A DNA stretch of 64,000 nucleotides, taken from positions 88,981,927 to 89,045,926 of the forward strand of contig CM054058.1 in NCBI GenBank assembly GCA_028641055.1, read 5' to 3'. The notes below the pieces were generated by a model. The model worked only from the letters and a program-made list of their open reading frames with translations, did no database searches and was not told where the DNA came from. The translations under genes were made by a program, and so were the position numbers. Below, in pieces: positions 11,950 through 24,195 of the stretch. Positions within the stretch are counted from its first letter, which is position 1, and the number at the start of each line of letters is the position of its first letter. Source of the DNA: Alopecurus myosuroides. Its lineage: Eukaryota > Streptophyta > Magnoliopsida > Poales > Poaceae.

Positions 11950-13587
11950 CAAAAAGTGATAGCATTAGAACCAAATGGATCTGTTTGATCATGTTTAGAC
12001 TAATAAACTAACGAATTAGGCAATTATGTTTAAGATCAGCTTTGGATTAGTACTATTACTGCCCTGTTATGTCAAACATCAAGTCCATTAACCTTTATGA
12101 GTTACTAATGATGCAAACCTAATCCTCGGGTTGGCCCAATTGCTTCTTGAACGTGCATTGCTAATGATATGGATCAAATTTAATTAACAATTTTGTTTTA
12201 GTTAAAGCAAATCATGTTTCGGTTAATTTTTCTTTTGATCTCATGTTAGTCACGTTTAAGCAATAAGGAGGGGAGTACGAAAACAATTACAAACAGAAGT
12301 AAAAATCTCCTCCTGCCCAAACCCTAGATCCCCATTTACGCCCAAGATGCACTTCTGGAACAACAATAAAGAAAAGGGGCCGGTATCGGAATCATACCGA
12401 GAACGGCGCCGCAACGCTGCACGGTAGACGCGCCCGGCGTGGAAGAAGACGACGGCGGGCCTCCGATGCTCGCCGCCGTGCTTGCGTGTATGTAGAAGCT
12501 GCAGGGCCTTCGGGCTCTTCGCGGACGCGCTCTGCGCTGAATGGATGGCCGTCGTGCCTCACGTCGCCGTCGCCCTCACCCTCTCGCTGCCCGTAAGAAC
12601 ACGACGCCGGCAGCCATCCTCAACGGACGAGCGCGTGGGACTCCGTCCACCTCACGCTCCTCCTCTGAGAAAGGCCACCGCGCCGGAAGGGAAAGGGGCG
12701 ACCACGGCCACCGTGCCGGAATGGAAGAAGGAGGGCGACGCGCCATTGCCGCCGTCGCCTTGTTCCAGCCCGCCTCCCCCTCACTCACTGAGCACGGCCA
12801 CCGCGCCAGATGTCTGGAGGCAGAGCGGGGCGGACCTGCAGCTCGCCGTCGAGCGGCTAAAGGAAGGGGGAGGGCGGCGCGCCGTCGCCGGCCGTCACCC
12901 GTCACTCGCTCGGGCCGCCTCACTCTCTGTCTCCACAGGAATCGGGGATGAGAAACGAAATGGGGACTAGGGTTTGGGGGTTGACCGGCCAAGCCCTTTT
13001 TGATCCGATCCGGGAGGATCTCGTCCGTCCCTTTTGATCGAACGGTGGCGACACCGCGGGCACGATAACGGGCCTCCGTGGCCTGCTAGGCCTCCGAGGC
13101 TGTTTTTGTTGGGCTGCCAGCACGGGCTGGGCTGTTTTGATCAGCCCTGTTCGTTTTTCCTCTGTTCTATTTTCTGTTATTTTATTTTTCCAGTGCATTT
13201 TTAAGTTTCCTAATTAAGTTTTGTGCACTGTTTTAAATAATAGAAAACAATTGCCTAAATTTATGATAATAAACATGTTATTGTTCTGAATAAAAATGAA
13301 CCAACGAGATTTTTTGTTTAGAATATTTTAATATGTTTAAATGTTGTATAATCAATTTAAGCATTGAATAATGTTATTTACCTTATGTTATTAATTTTAA
13401 TGCTTAATTTGATAATGTCATGACTGTAAAATTAATTCTGACCAACGTTGTGTTAATTTTGCATGTCACCCCCTTACGTTGTTCTAATCTTGTGTCATTT
13501 CTGCCCCACGGTGATTTGGCACAGAATTAGAATTTTTTATGATTATGGCATGTTTATTCCTCTTTACCAACGTAAAGTCTTGTATTC
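11950..13587 (+). other. Untranslated leader of copia A with GC-rich block
   Basis: 1.6 kb between PBS and gag. 12380-13060 is strongly GC-rich with several short overlapping ORFs on both strands. The rest is AT-rich. A splice-acceptor-like pyrimidine tract ending TATTTTCAG at 13613-13621 sits at the point where Gag similarity to copia B begins, and no ATG follows it in frame. The main Gag start may therefore come from a spliced leader exon. The GC-rich block might be captured host sequence, but I recognise nothing in it. Confidence 0.5.
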
Positions 13588-16500
13588 ATGCAATTTTTTA
13601 ACGTCCATGTAATATTTTCAGCTTCCACTGCGATACGCTACGACACTGTCGAGCAACTGACAGGGAGTAATTTCCCACGCTGGAAGAATTCAATCGAGCT
13701 AAGTTTGGCTTTCAGCGAATTTGATTATGCCTTAAGGGAGGATAAGCCCACGCCGCCTGAAAATGGTGTCGCGGGGTATGATGATCTTAAGAAAACTTAT
13801 GACTCCAAAATGGAGAAGTGGAACAAATCAAGTCATGTAGCAATGCTACTGATGCGATCATCCATTTCACCTGAGATTATTGGGGCTCTCCCCAAGAAAG
13901 GTACTCCTAAAGATTTCATGGCAGCCTTGGAGGAGCAATTCAAAGGCTCCGAGAAGGTGTATGCAACTGAGTTATTTCAGAAGCTCCTTGGGAAGTATAA
14001 ATGTGATGGTGAAGTAAGGAGTCACGTACTGAGAATGATTAATGCTTCGCGCAAGTTGAAGGCTTTACAATGTGAACTCAGTGATAACCTACTCACCATA
14101 ATGATTTTGGAGTCCCTCCCTGAAGAATTCGATCAATTCAAGATCAACTATAATTCCATGAAGGAAAAGTGGTCACTGGATGAGATATGTCCTCGAATTG
14201 TCCAGGAGGAGGAAAGGCTGATGAAACAAAACAAGGACCAAGCTTTTCATGTTGGCTCTAACAAGAGAAAGTATGATGGGCCTAGTCCTTCCAAGCCTCC
14301 AAAGAAGACCTTCAAAAAGGATATGCACAAGTCTAAAGGAAAGGAGGTTGGACAGTCTTTTGGAAGCTCGGCTGTTGTTGAAAACACTTGCTTTCATTGC
14401 AATAAAGAGGGTCATGTCAGAAAGGACTGTTCAGCCTATATTAAATGGATGATGAAGAAAGGTACGGATGAAATCACTTTTGTTGATGAATTATTTTATG
14501 CTGATTTCTCCTCTAGATCATGGTGGATTGATTCAGGAGCAACTACTCATGTTGCTAACTCTATGCAGGGATTCCATATGATCCAAACCACAGCAAACGG
14601 TACAAGAAGGCTTAAAGTAGCAAATGGAGTTGAAGTTGATGTTGAAGCTGTAGGGTCACTCACCTTGGAGCTCCACACCAACCATCGTCTTCATTTAAAT
14701 AATGTTCTTTATGTACCTACTTTGAGTAGGAATTTGATTTCAGTCTCTTGTCTTGATGATAACATGTATGAATGTTTGTTTGGTCACAAACAATTTGTTT
14801 TGAAATATTGTAATAAAGATGTTGGTTTCGTTGTCAGACGAGGCAAATTATATATGTTATCATTGAATGATCATGTTATGCATGTGAGTAATGTGTGTAT
14901 TGATGAGAATAAATGGAAGGGTACTAGCACTTCTTCGAAATTGTGGCACCGTCGTCTGGGCCACATTTCGAGGGGGAGAATTGAACGACTCATTAAAAAT
15001 GATGTACTACTTCCATTAGACTTCTCCGATGCAGAAAAATGCGTTGACTGCATAAAAGGAAAATACGCAAAAACAATTAAGAAAGGAGCAGTACGAGCAA
15101 CAGGTGTCCTAGAACTTATTCATACTGACATATGTGGACCCCTTAACGTTAAGTCTATAGACGGTTTTGATTCATTCATCACGTTTACAGACGAATTTTC
15201 CCGATATGGGTATATTTACCCTATACGTGATCGATCGGAAGATTTGGACAAGTTCAAATTGTTCAAATCCGAAGTTGAGAACCAACTAAATGTTAAAATA
15301 AAAGTTGTACGATCTGATCGCGGGGGAGAGTATTATGGTAGACATGCTCCTTATGGTCAAATTCCAGGACCTTTTGCAAGGTTTCTCGCTGAGAATGGAA
15401 TTGTTGCCCAGTACTCAATGCCTGGTGAACCTCAGCAGAATGGAGTGGCTGAGCGTCGAAATCGCACACTTATGGATATGGTGCGAAGTATGCTTAGTCA
15501 TGCAAGTTTGCCAGTAAGCCTATGGATGGAGGCATTAAAGACTGCCGCACATATATTAAATCTTGCTCCCACTAAGTCAGCACCGAACACGCCTTATGAG
15601 ATGTGGACGGGAAGGAAACCGAGCTTGAACTATTTACGTGTGTGGGGCTGTCCTGCTGAAGCTAGAGTATTCAATCCACAACTTAAGAAGTTAGATCCAA
15701 AAACAGTTAGCTGTTTCTTTATTGGATACCCACATAGGGGAAAAGGATATCGCTTCTATTGTCCAGGTCATACCACTAAGTTTGTGGAGACGCGACAAGC
15801 GGTGTTTTTTGAGGATAATGAGGTCACTGAATTAAGAAAGACCGACCTTGAGGAGAAGCGGGTATGTGCTCCATGCCCGGCCACCCAAGAGATCGTTTTG
15901 CCCATTCAAAATAGAGTGACGACTAATGATGGTTCTGAATCTTGTGATTTAGATCATGAACCCAATGGTAATCCTGAAAACAATAATGACATACCAGAAG
16001 GAGAGGATCACCATACAGATAACGAAGAAAATCATGAAAATAATGACGCTCCTCCACCACCCCCTCCTGTGAGAAGATCACAGCGACCTAGGAAGAAAGC
16101 CATCCCAGAAGATTATGTCACTTACATGAGTGAGGATATATGTAATGTCGGGAAGGTCGATGATCCAATCACATATAAAGGAGCCATTAAAAGTACGAAT
16201 TCGTCTAAATGGCAAGTTTCCATGGAAGATGAGTTAAAATCTATGAGCTCAAACGATGTTTGGGACTTAGTAGAAGTTCCCAATGGTGCTAAAAGGGTAG
16301 GCTGCAAATGGGTCTACAAAACCAAGTATGATTCCAAAGGGAACGTCGAAAGGTTTAAAGCAAGACTTGTGGCGAAAGGTTTCACACAGAGAGAAGGTAT
16401 CGATTACAACGAGACCTTTTCTCCTGTATCATCAAAGGATTCTTTTAGGATTGTCATGGCTCTAGTAGCTCATTTCAATCTAGAATTGCATCAAATGGAC

Positions 16501-17733
16501 GTTAAGACGGCATTTCTAAATGGTGATCTTAATGAAGATGTTTACATGACTCAACCGGAAGGTTTTGTCGTGGAAGGAAAGGAACACCTGGCATGTCGTC
16601 TGAAGAAATCCATCTATGGCTTGAAGCAGGCTTCAAGACAGTGGTATCTCAAGTTCGACAAGATTATTCGAACTTTTGGGTTTACGAAAAATGTCGTGGA
16701 CAACTGCATATATGTTAAGTTTAAAGGCAGTAGGTTCACAATTTTAGTCCTATACGTAGATGACATATTGTTGGCTTGCAGCGATAAGGATATGCTGCAT
16801 GAGACCAAGAATTTCCTGTCATCAAATTTTGATATGAAGGATCTCGGTGAAGCCTCTTACGTCTTTGGCATTGAGATTTACCGAGATAGGTCAAAGGGGA
16901 TGTTAGGACTATCCCAAAAGGCATACTTTGAGCGAGTACTGAAGAAATACAATATGCATAAGTGCTCTCCCACACCTGCTCCTATAGTTAAGGGCGACAA
17001 GTTTGGGACATTCCAATGTCCGAGGAACCAAATTGAAACTGATCAGATGAAGTCGGTTCCATATGCTTCAGCTGTCGGAAGCATCATGTATGCACAAGTT
17101 TGCACACGCCCTGACTTGGCTTTTATAACGGGAATGCTTGGCAGATTCCAATCAAATCCAGGACCAGACCACTGGAAGGCCGCACAGAAAGTCTTGCGTT
17201 ATATGCAAGGGACAAAAGATTACATGTTTACATATAAGAAGTCTGATAACTTGCAAGTTGTTGGTTATTCAGACGCTGATTATGCCGGTTGTGTGGATAG
17301 TAAGAAATCCACATCAGGTTATGTATTCACACTAGCCGGAGGAGCCATCTCGTGGAAAAGCTCTAAGCAAACGTTAACTGCTTCATCTACGATGCAAGCA
17401 GAATTTATAGCATGTTTCGAGGCCACTGGGCAGGCTGTGTGGTTAAAGAATTTCATTCCCGGACTTAAAGTGGTAGACAGCATTTCGAAACCACTTGTAC
17501 TATACTGCGATAACGAACCCGTAGTCTTCTATATAAGTAACAACAAGTCAAGTGCTGCTGCCAAGCACATTGACATTAAGTATCATGTTGTGAAAGATAG
17601 AATCCTGGATCATACAATTGAGGTTAAGCATATAAGTACGACTTGTATGCTTGCGGATCCGCTGACGAAAGGTTTACCACCCAGTACTTTTCATGATCAT
17701 GTTGCCGGCATGGGATTACTGGAAGCCTTATGA
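13588..17733 (+). CDS. Copia A gag-pol polyprotein, intact
   Basis: 1381 codons without interruption. Gag is at about 20-260, a CX2CX4HX4C zinc knuckle at 268-281 ([14 protein letters not shown]), and aspartic protease Asp315 in [10 protein letters not shown]. Integrase has an HHCC region from His454 and the catalytic set Asp514 (HTDICG), Asp577 (RSDRGG) and Glu622 (NGVAER). Reverse transcriptase is about 905-1120 with YVDD at 1056-1059. RNase H includes Asp1229 (YSDADYAG) and continues to the C terminus. The products would package RNA, mature the polyprotein, make cDNA and integrate it. All catalytic residues are present, so it may be competent. The ATG at 13588 lies before a likely splice acceptor, so the true N terminus is uncertain by about 12 codons or more. 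Confidence 0.92.
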   Translation: MQFFNVHVIFSASTAIRYDTVEQLTGSNFPRWKNSIELSLAFSEFDYALREDKPTPPENGVAGYDDLKKTYDSKMEKWNKSSHVAMLLMRSSISPEIIGALPKKGTPKDFMAALEEQFKGSEKVYATELFQKLLGKYKCDGEVRSHVLRMINASRKLKALQCELSDNLLTIMILESLPEEFDQFKINYNSMKEKWSLDEICPRIVQEEERLMKQNKDQAFHVGSNKRKYDGPSPSKPPKKTFKKDMHKSKGKEVGQSFGSSAVVENTCFHCNKEGHVRKDCSAYIKWMMKKGTDEITFVDELFYADFSSRSWWIDSGATTHVANSMQGFHMIQTTANGTRRLKVANGVEVDVEAVGSLTLELHTNHRLHLNNVLYVPTLSRNLISVSCLDDNMYECLFGHKQFVLKYCNKDVGFVVRRGKLYMLSLNDHVMHVSNVCIDENKWKGTSTSSKLWHRRLGHISRGRIERLIKNDVLLPLDFSDAEKCVDCIKGKYAKTIKKGAVRATGVLELIHTDICGPLNVKSIDGFDSFITFTDEFSRYGYIYPIRDRSEDLDKFKLFKSEVENQLNVKIKVVRSDRGGEYYGRHAPYGQIPGPFARFLAENGIVAQYSMPGEPQQNGVAERRNRTLMDMVRSMLSHASLPVSLWMEALKTAAHILNLAPTKSAPNTPYEMWTGRKPSLNYLRVWGCPAEARVFNPQLKKLDPKTVSCFFIGYPHRGKGYRFYCPGHTTKFVETRQAVFFEDNEVTELRKTDLEEKRVCAPCPATQEIVLPIQNRVTTNDGSESCDLDHEPNGNPENNNDIPEGEDHHTDNEENHENNDAPPPPPPVRRSQRPRKKAIPEDYVTYMSEDICNVGKVDDPITYKGAIKSTNSSKWQVSMEDELKSMSSNDVWDLVEVPNGAKRVGCKWVYKTKYDSKGNVERFKARLVAKGFTQREGIDYNETFSPVSSKDSFRIVMALVAHFNLELHQMDVKTAFLNGDLNEDVYMTQPEGFVVEGKEHLACRLKKSIYGLKQASRQWYLKFDKIIRTFGFTKNVVDNCIYVKFKGSRFTILVLYVDDILLACSDKDMLHETKNFLSSNFDMKDLGEASYVFGIEIYRDRSKGMLGLSQKAYFERVLKKYNMHKCSPTPAPIVKGDKFGTFQCPRNQIETDQMKSVPYASAVGSIMYAQVCTRPDLAFITGMLGRFQSNPGPDHWKAAQKVLRYMQGTKDYMFTYKKSDNLQVVGYSDADYAGCVDSKKSTSGYVFTLAGGAISWKSSKQTLTASSTMQAEFIACFEATGQAVWLKNFIPGLKVVDSISKPLVLYCDNEPVVFYISNNKSSAAAKHIDIKYHVVKDRILDHTIEVKHISTTCMLADPLTKGLPPSTFHDHVAGMGLLEAL

Positions 17734-17913
17734 TTCAGGAATAAAGGGACCACTAGAAGAACCACTCCCATCAATTAAAATGTTATCCATTTCGAGATAG
17801 CCTGGTATGTCATAAGTGTTGAGGTTCAACGGCATTTCATTAGCTTTTGTAACACCTCACTTTGATATGTTATTCCTATGGAGAATGGGCAAATGAGGTT
17901 AAAACTAACGATC

Positions 17914-17924
17914 AAGGGGGAGAA
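17914..17924 (+). other. Polypurine tract of copia A
   Basis: AAGGGGGAGAA directly precedes the 3' LTR. This is the usual plus-strand priming site. Confidence 0.8.
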
Positions 17925-18457
17925 TGTTGGTTGACCTGTCAGTTTTAACAGGAAATAAAGGATAAATAGAAAAGGCCAAAAGGCCTAGTCAAATAACGTT
18001 AGGGGGAGGCCCACGAACCAACGTTCGTGAGCACCTCGTACGCAACTAACGCGCCCTAATCGGGGGCACCAAAACCAACTCATGGTTTGGTCCCCTGTCG
18101 TACTGCGCCATATAAAGAGAGGGGAGGCTGGCAGCGATGAGATACCCGAGTTACTCATCTGCGACTTTCCTCCCCGATATACCCAAAAACCCTACCGATC
18201 TAGGGAGGCCAGGAACGACGGGAAGATCAAGCTATACCCCTCCCGTACCAGGGCAGTGCCGCTGGAGACCGGAGGGGATCAGGACCTTGTCCAAGCCCGT
18301 CGTTGATCAAGCCTGCATCGAGCAGGCTAAGATGGCTACAAACGCTGGATCCTGTAAACCTCTAAACCCCTCTGTTCCTTATGTTTGATCCATCTTTTGT
18401 GTTCTTTTTGCTGTCACACCTGATCCAGTATGGATCTAGATGGTTTTATATCTAACA
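17925..18457 (+). mobile_element. 3' LTR of copia A
   Basis: 533 bp, TGTTGGTTGACC to TATCTAACA. It is the full-length LTR form, including the 41 bp missing from the 5' LTR. The second CAAAG target copy follows. Confidence 0.93.
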
Positions 18458-19109
18458 CAAAGAAGAAGATGATGTCTTGTCCTTCGTTTATGTGATGGTG
18501 GAGACTACCAACGATGTAACCAAATCGACGCTGCACGTGTATATGCTGCAAAATGGTGGTGATGTTTGGCGCAAGTGCCTTACCTTGTCTGCGGACTGCC
18601 TCATTTATGCACTATCTGGCCCTAAATCCGTGCTCGCTGACAACAAAGTCTACATGCCGGTCTACATGACGAGTGAAATTGTCGTCCTGGATTTGACGAC
18701 CTTAAGCATCTCCAGAATTCAGCTCCCTCAAGCGGTGGATATTCCCACAAGAGGCACCGTCATGTTATCATGTGCTGATGATGCTTCTGGTGTGTACTTC
18801 ATCCATTTAAAGGAGTTTCAACTTCAGATCTGGCTCCACAAGGGGGGCAACAGGTTGCTGGTGGACAACATATGCTTGCGTGGAATGTGTGCTCCTTTTC
18901 TTGAGGATGAGCCTACTGCTCCTCTTCGGATAAACCATGTGGGGGACTATACTGCTGTGTTTCTGTTCTTGGAGCTGGGTCGGTTTGCACTCTACTTGGA
19001 TGTCAAGTGCAGGACGCTGCACAAAGTGTATGAGATGACAACAGAGGATGGAAATACCCTATATCTATCCCTTTACGATGATCTGACCTCCCATTTTCCC
19101 TGTGCTTAA

Positions 19110-21172
19110 GGATCGTCCTGCAAGGTTTGCCTCTTCTCCTTTCGAGGATCTGTATTGTGCCTTGTTGAGGTTACATTTGTTTTGCAATTTGGATCGTGCA
19201 TCTCACTGTTTTATGTTTTGTATTATTGTATAGCTGAAGAATGGTGTTAGGTAAATGATTGATTTCTTGGGCCATTTTAACAATACTAGTTAAGCCACAG
19301 CGATATGCTCATTGTAAGATTGTTTCTATTCTGTATTGATTCCTTGGGCCATTTAACGATACAACTTTAGCAACATTAGTGAATATTACAAGGTGCTTAC
19401 CTGTGGTCATAGTAGGGGACCATTGTGTCTGGGCGTCTGTGCATCATGGGCTAGTTAGAATGGCCATGTGGATAGGTAAGGAAACTAGAGCGATAGGTAT
19501 TATGGAGGGAGGGATGTGGGTTTATTTCTCTCATGCCAAAAGATTATAGAAGACTCCATTTAAATACACTACCATGTCGGATCCGTGAAGAAAACAATGT
19601 GCAAACTAAGTTACCTTTTATTTCCTACTGCTATTTGAATGACTATATTGTATATTCAAGTGCAACTATTGGACGCACATTGTCATCCTTGATAGGTTTA
19701 TGTGTAACTGGTAATCTTTTTACGAGCTCGATATTATGGCGAAATTTCATTTGATAGTGCCATTGCTGTGGTTGTCACTTGCTAGACATATGCTACTACG
19801 GCAGACCACTTTATGGAATGGTTTCTTTTGTTAAATCACATCATGCTGCTTTTACTTCTTCTTCACCCATAGTCTCATAATAGCAATTTGTAGTGCTGCT
19901 GGGAAATAACTTGTGTATTGTTTTAGCATGGACCTCTCATTCTGTTGTAATATCACAGTTTTCTGAACTATCAGTGTACCACAGATTAGACCTACAAAAT
20001 TATAAAACCATCATGTATAAGAGTATTTAAAGATGAAAGACGCCTCAGCCTATCTATCACCCGGTCACTTTTTTTCTTGCCCAGAAATATTGTCTCAAAC
20101 CCATCACGCCTGGAATTCTTAGCTTCATATTTCTTAAATACTAAAATCATTGTGTAATTTTTACGGCCTACCTTTTAACAGTGAACCTCATGCTTGTTGA
20201 GGTTGCTAATAACTACTCTTTTTCAACCTTAATTAGTGGATCATATATTCTTTTTCTCAAACACAAGTGGTAGATTTTGTGCCGGTAGTCCATGCATGAT
20301 TTGTGATTCAGACATATCACAGTGAAAATTTCTTCTTATATGGCATTCCTAGTCCAAGCTAACCGTTGCTGATTTATCTTTGTGGCGAATTTCTCAGTCT
20401 ATGATCAGAATTTTGTTTTATAGGACATGGGATTGGGAACATGTCCGTCTGTGATATGAAGACATTTAAATTTTACTATTGTAGTTTTTCGAATAAATTA
20501 CTATTCTGCTTGACTCAGTTCATCATTTTAATTTATGAGTGACATAACATTTAACTATCGCTGTGCTAGCCACTTGACTTGTTAAGTCAATTTGATATTC
20601 TGATGCTTAAGGTGGCTAAACAAATATATTATGGTGCTTAAGTCCATCCTGACACTTTCCTCTGTTTTATCTGAAACAGCAACACCAACTGAAGAACAAG
20701 GATAAGGGCGCCCATCATGGAAGAGCAGAAAGCTGAATTTCCTTAGTTATAACCAGTACCCTGAGTGGATTGATTAGGATGTTGTGTAAGTATCTAACAG
20801 GAGCAAGATATTCCTATCCTGTGGTATCAAGCGACCATAACAATTCACTATCTCCGTTGTTTAGAAGACCTGTATCTGTATGATCAGCAGCTAGCTCGTC
20901 TGATCTGCTTATGTTGCAGTCTTGTGTGGTTCCATAACAATTAACTCATGGCATCTGCAGAGTTTATTTTAGTTAGCGACCATTGCCTGGGAATGGTTTG
21001 GATAGAAACATCGGTTTCAGTTTGGTTTTGCACTTGGTTTGTCTTGGGTTAGTTTAAATATGCTTAGTTGGTAGAATAATTGAGTTGTACGTACAATTGG
21101 ACCCGATCAGTTTGGTTTGGACAAAGTCTGAGGCCGATTCTATCAACTAGTCTAGCGATCTAGCAGTTTTTG
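19110..21172 (+). other. F-box 3' flank
   Basis: AT-rich non-coding sequence. It probably includes the 3' UTR. A possible UTR intron runs from CAAG/GTTTGC near 19122 to GAAACAG/CAACACC near 20680. No other gene or clear transposon is visible. Confidence 0.45.
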
Positions 21173-21704
21173 GCACATGGGTTTGATTCTACGGTTTAAA
21201 CCGATGACTGACATGGTTTGTATGGGGTTCGTCCGAAAACGCAGTAAAAGAAAGTTCATTTGAAGCCAGTCTGTCTAGTAAACATGGCGCTACGGTTGAT
21301 TTAGTAAGGAATGGATGGTCCGCAGACAACTAATCATCTTCTAACAGTTTGTTCTTACAGAAAGACCATGCAGAGGTAATAGAAATACAAATTCAGTAGA
21401 AATGAGAAAACTAGCACGTGCAGCATGAATTCCTTGGAAACAAGTTGTACTCTCTGGCATCGTGTTAGTTTTTTTTTTCTAAGCGGTGACGTTACACCGG
21501 AATAAAGAAATCAAAACTAAGACGACCGACAAAGAACATCGACAAACTTTAAACTTCTACCAAAGCACTTTGAAGCCACCAGTCGGCCAATTGCATCTCG
21601 GTCCAATCAGCAGAAGATCCCATAAATTTAATTTACCTCAAGGTTTTGGATATCCCAGGAGCCGCCCACCACATTGGGTGACAATCCTAGACCGATAAAC
21701 GCCC
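21173..21704 (+). repeat. Old duplicated flank, right copy
   Basis: Counterpart of 8407-9170. It ends about 100 bp beyond the stop codon of the minus-strand IDD gene. Confidence 0.7.
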
Positions 21705-21800
21705 CGTGATACACACATCACAAGGCATGATGTTGAACCATAGCTTCATTGTCGGATTATTGAAAAGAGAAGATCATGATCATGTCCATTCCCGAAAGAC

Positions 21801-24195
21801 CTAGCTCCATGAGCCCATATGATCGGCAAACGGGCTGACACCCCTGAAGGTCCGTTGGTGCTCGACACCCATGTAATCCACGACATGGACGTCGTCAGCT
21901 CGTCGTTGCTCATACGTCTTGTTGACACCGCTCATCGCGGATACGGTGGTGGTGATCGCCGTCGTGCGGACACCGTGGGCTCCTTCATTGTATAGCTGGC
22001 CTGGCATCAGCCCGCCTACGTCGAACCCGACCAGCTGTGTCCCGTCTTGTGGCAGCCCGCCATCATATGCCCTCATCGGCCCAAATGGGCCTACGACAGT
22101 AGGGCGGTCGAGCCCAACCATTGTGGATCCAAAGCCTGTATGGTTGAAGCTCACGGGGTATGGCCCATACCCGTTCGTCGTTGTGGCGCCCATTTGGGCC
22201 GCCTTCTGCAGCAGTGCCGTGGCGGACATGCTCGGTGGACCGCCCGATGAAAATCCCATGGTGGCATCACTTGACCCTCCTAGGCCCAGTGGGCTGAACT
22301 TGCTCCCGTTGAAACCGGAAGGAGAGGCACCGAGGCTGGACAGCATGCAGCCGAGCGGGTTGTCTGCAGTGTCGTCCGAGAACATCTTGAGGTGCGGGCT
22401 CTTGATGTCCGGGATGAAGCCGGAGGCCTCGTCGGCGACGGCATCAGTGTCCATGTCGTCGGTCTGGGTCGACGGCAGCAGCACGAGGTGGTGGTGAGAG
22501 TGAGACTGCTGCTGGCCCTGGAGCGCTGACGCCACCGTGGCCATGCTCATGGCGGGCTGCGGCAGCTTGCTGTTCTCCTGCGCCAGCGCGTCGCAGAACG
22601 CCCGGTGGGTCACGAAGCTGTCTCTCCTGCGCACGCAAACAGAGAACCAAAGCGAGGTACTTGTTCAGTTTGATCGCTAGAGCTGCTGACAGAATGGAAC
22701 GGACAGGGGAGCGCGGCGGGCTGGCGGCCGGAGAGAGACGGACCTGGAGAAGAGGGTGCCGCAGTCGCACTTGTACTCGCGCGTGCCGCAGACCTTGGAG
22801 TGTGCCTTCCAGTCAGAGTGGACGGCGTAGCGCTTGGCGCAGCGGTCGCACTTCCATTTCTTCTCGCCGTGCTTGCGGCAGAAGTGCTTCTTGATGCCGG
22901 TCAGGTCGCCCAGCGCGCGGCGAGGGTCGTGGTGCACGCACGACGGCTCCGGGCACACGTACGCGCGCTTCCGTGGCGGCGCGCCTTCGGCGCCGGCACC
23001 GCGCTGCCGGAGCTTCCAGGGCAGGTTGTGGCCGCGCCGGTGCAGCTGCAGGTTCTGGTCCCGCTGGAAGCCTTTGTGGCAGATCTCGCACACGAACCGG
23101 TTCGTGGCCATCAGCGTCGTCGGCGACAGCGCGATCACCTCCGCGCCCGGGTCTGCAATGCTCACGTCAGTACTACTCCCTCCGATCCATATTAATAGGT
23201 GCTGAAGTGGATGTATCTAGCAATAAAACATGTCTAAATACATCCACTTTAGCACCTATTAATATGGGTCGGAGGGAGTACTAGAAATGTAGTAGTGTGT
23301 AGGCAAGAAACTACTAGTACTACTCGAATTTACATGATTCGCAAATCGCAATGCAATTTGGTTGGTAATATTTTGTCAGAAATCAAAAGGAATTAACGAT
23401 CACATCGTCTGAAATTCAAATGCACCAGACGGCCGGGCATCGATTTCTACCAAGGGGAATCGCAATAAAGGATCTGTCGAAGTCACTGTCTAAGAAATTC
23501 AAGGAACTTGTACGTGTCACTAAACCTGCCCGTCTCATTCAAAATCGTACGAGCAAATCTACACACAAGTGGAGTATTCTTGAAACAGACGTACAGTACT
23601 AGAAGTCTTGTCATTCCTCCTAGTTTTCAGTGTCAGGAGACTTGGACTGACTGACGAACAGTCGCTGCCAGCCACTATTGACTTTCCCATGTCAATAATT
23701 GCAGCCACAAGACCGACTGACCGGGAAGAAGAAGACGAAATTCACGCGGAAGATGTTAAATTCTCTAAGGAACAAAGATGTAGTATAAGTGTATAACAAT
23801 TCAATTTGAAGTTCAAAGAGAACAAATCATCCATGCAACAGGGGCTCCTCAAAGGCTCAAACCACGTGAACGATTTGCTAGCTTAAAGATGCCACGATCC
23901 ATTCAATACACTACGCACCTGGTGTCCCTGGAAGGCTTCGCTTCTTCTTCTTCTTGGCCGCCGTCTGGGAAGGCGGCGAGGCGCCAGCAGTGATAACGTG
24001 CTGGAGATCGCCGTCGTCTTCCTCAATCTCCGGCGGGCTTGACGCGAACTGCTTGCCGTGGTATGGCAGCCGGAACTCCTCCGCTAGCACCTCTCCCGGG
24101 CTGCTCACGGAAGAGAAGCTCTGTGCCTGTGTGCACTCCCTCGTGGAACCGCACGCCATGCCCGGCGCCATGCAACTAAGCTTGCATCCCTGCAT
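21801..24195 (-). CDS. INDETERMINATE DOMAIN (IDD) C2H2 zinc-finger transcription factor
   Basis: Coding exons are 24195-23919, 23152-22744 and 22626-21801 (503 codons), joined at CAG/GTGCGT..TTGCAG and CCAG/GTCCGT..GCGCAG; the frame is kept across both. An NLS ([10 protein letters not shown]) sits at about 81-90. The ID domain has finger 1 (C114, C117, H130, H134), finger 2 (C159, C164, H182, H187), finger 3 C2HC (C194, C197, H210, C214) and finger 4 (C221, C223, H236, C240) split by intron 2. [14 protein letters not shown] at about 362-375 is the conserved IDD C-terminal motif. IDD proteins are plant-specific nuclear DNA-binding regulators of development, gravitropism and metabolism, often partnering with DELLA or SCARECROW proteins. 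The first ATG (24195) is chosen; ATGs at 24171 or 24159 (better context) are alternatives. No lesion is seen. The paralogue cannot be named from sequence alone. Confidence 0.93.
23176..23278. mobile_element. Stowaway MITE in IDD intron 1
   Basis: 103 bp with ends CTCCCTCCGATCCATATTAA and its near-complement, flanked by TA on both sides (23174-23175 and 23279-23280). Nearly the whole element is an inverted repeat. It starts about 20 bp from the exon 2 acceptor. Confidence 0.92.

Larger units (their letters stand above)
11443..18457 (+). mobile_element. Complete Ty1/copia retrotransposon A (7015 bp)
   Basis: 5' LTR 11443-11935, PBS 11937, long leader, one open gag-pol frame 13588-17733, PPT 17914-17924, 3' LTR 17925-18457. 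The 5-bp target duplication CAAAG is at 11438-11442 and 18458-18462. The order protease, integrase, RT, RNase H identifies Ty1/copia. The LTRs differ by about six substitutions, one 1-bp indel and a 41-bp deletion, so the insertion is recent. It lies within the F-box coding sequence in the same orientation. Confidence 0.95.
10653..19109 (+). pseudogene. F-box protein gene, split by a Mutator MITE and copia A
   Basis: Three segments, 10653-10723, 10928-11442 and 18463-19109, add up to 1233 nt (410 codons plus stop) with the frame kept when each insertion and one copy of its target duplication is ignored. The first segment gives a short Pro-rich N terminus from ATG 10653. The second carries the F-box (ILSEIIVRVGFRTSLVRASA, then VCRRW) and FRELHSPRLLGFYL. 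The third is the C-terminal beta-rich domain of grass F-box families and ends in HFPCA. F-box proteins bind Skp1 and recruit substrates to SCF ubiquitin ligases. The MITE brings in-frame stops (TGA 10872, TAG 10905) and the copia separates the halves by 7 kb, so this allele is almost surely non-functional. A 3' UTR intron (donor near 19122, acceptor near 20680) is possible. Confidence 0.82.
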
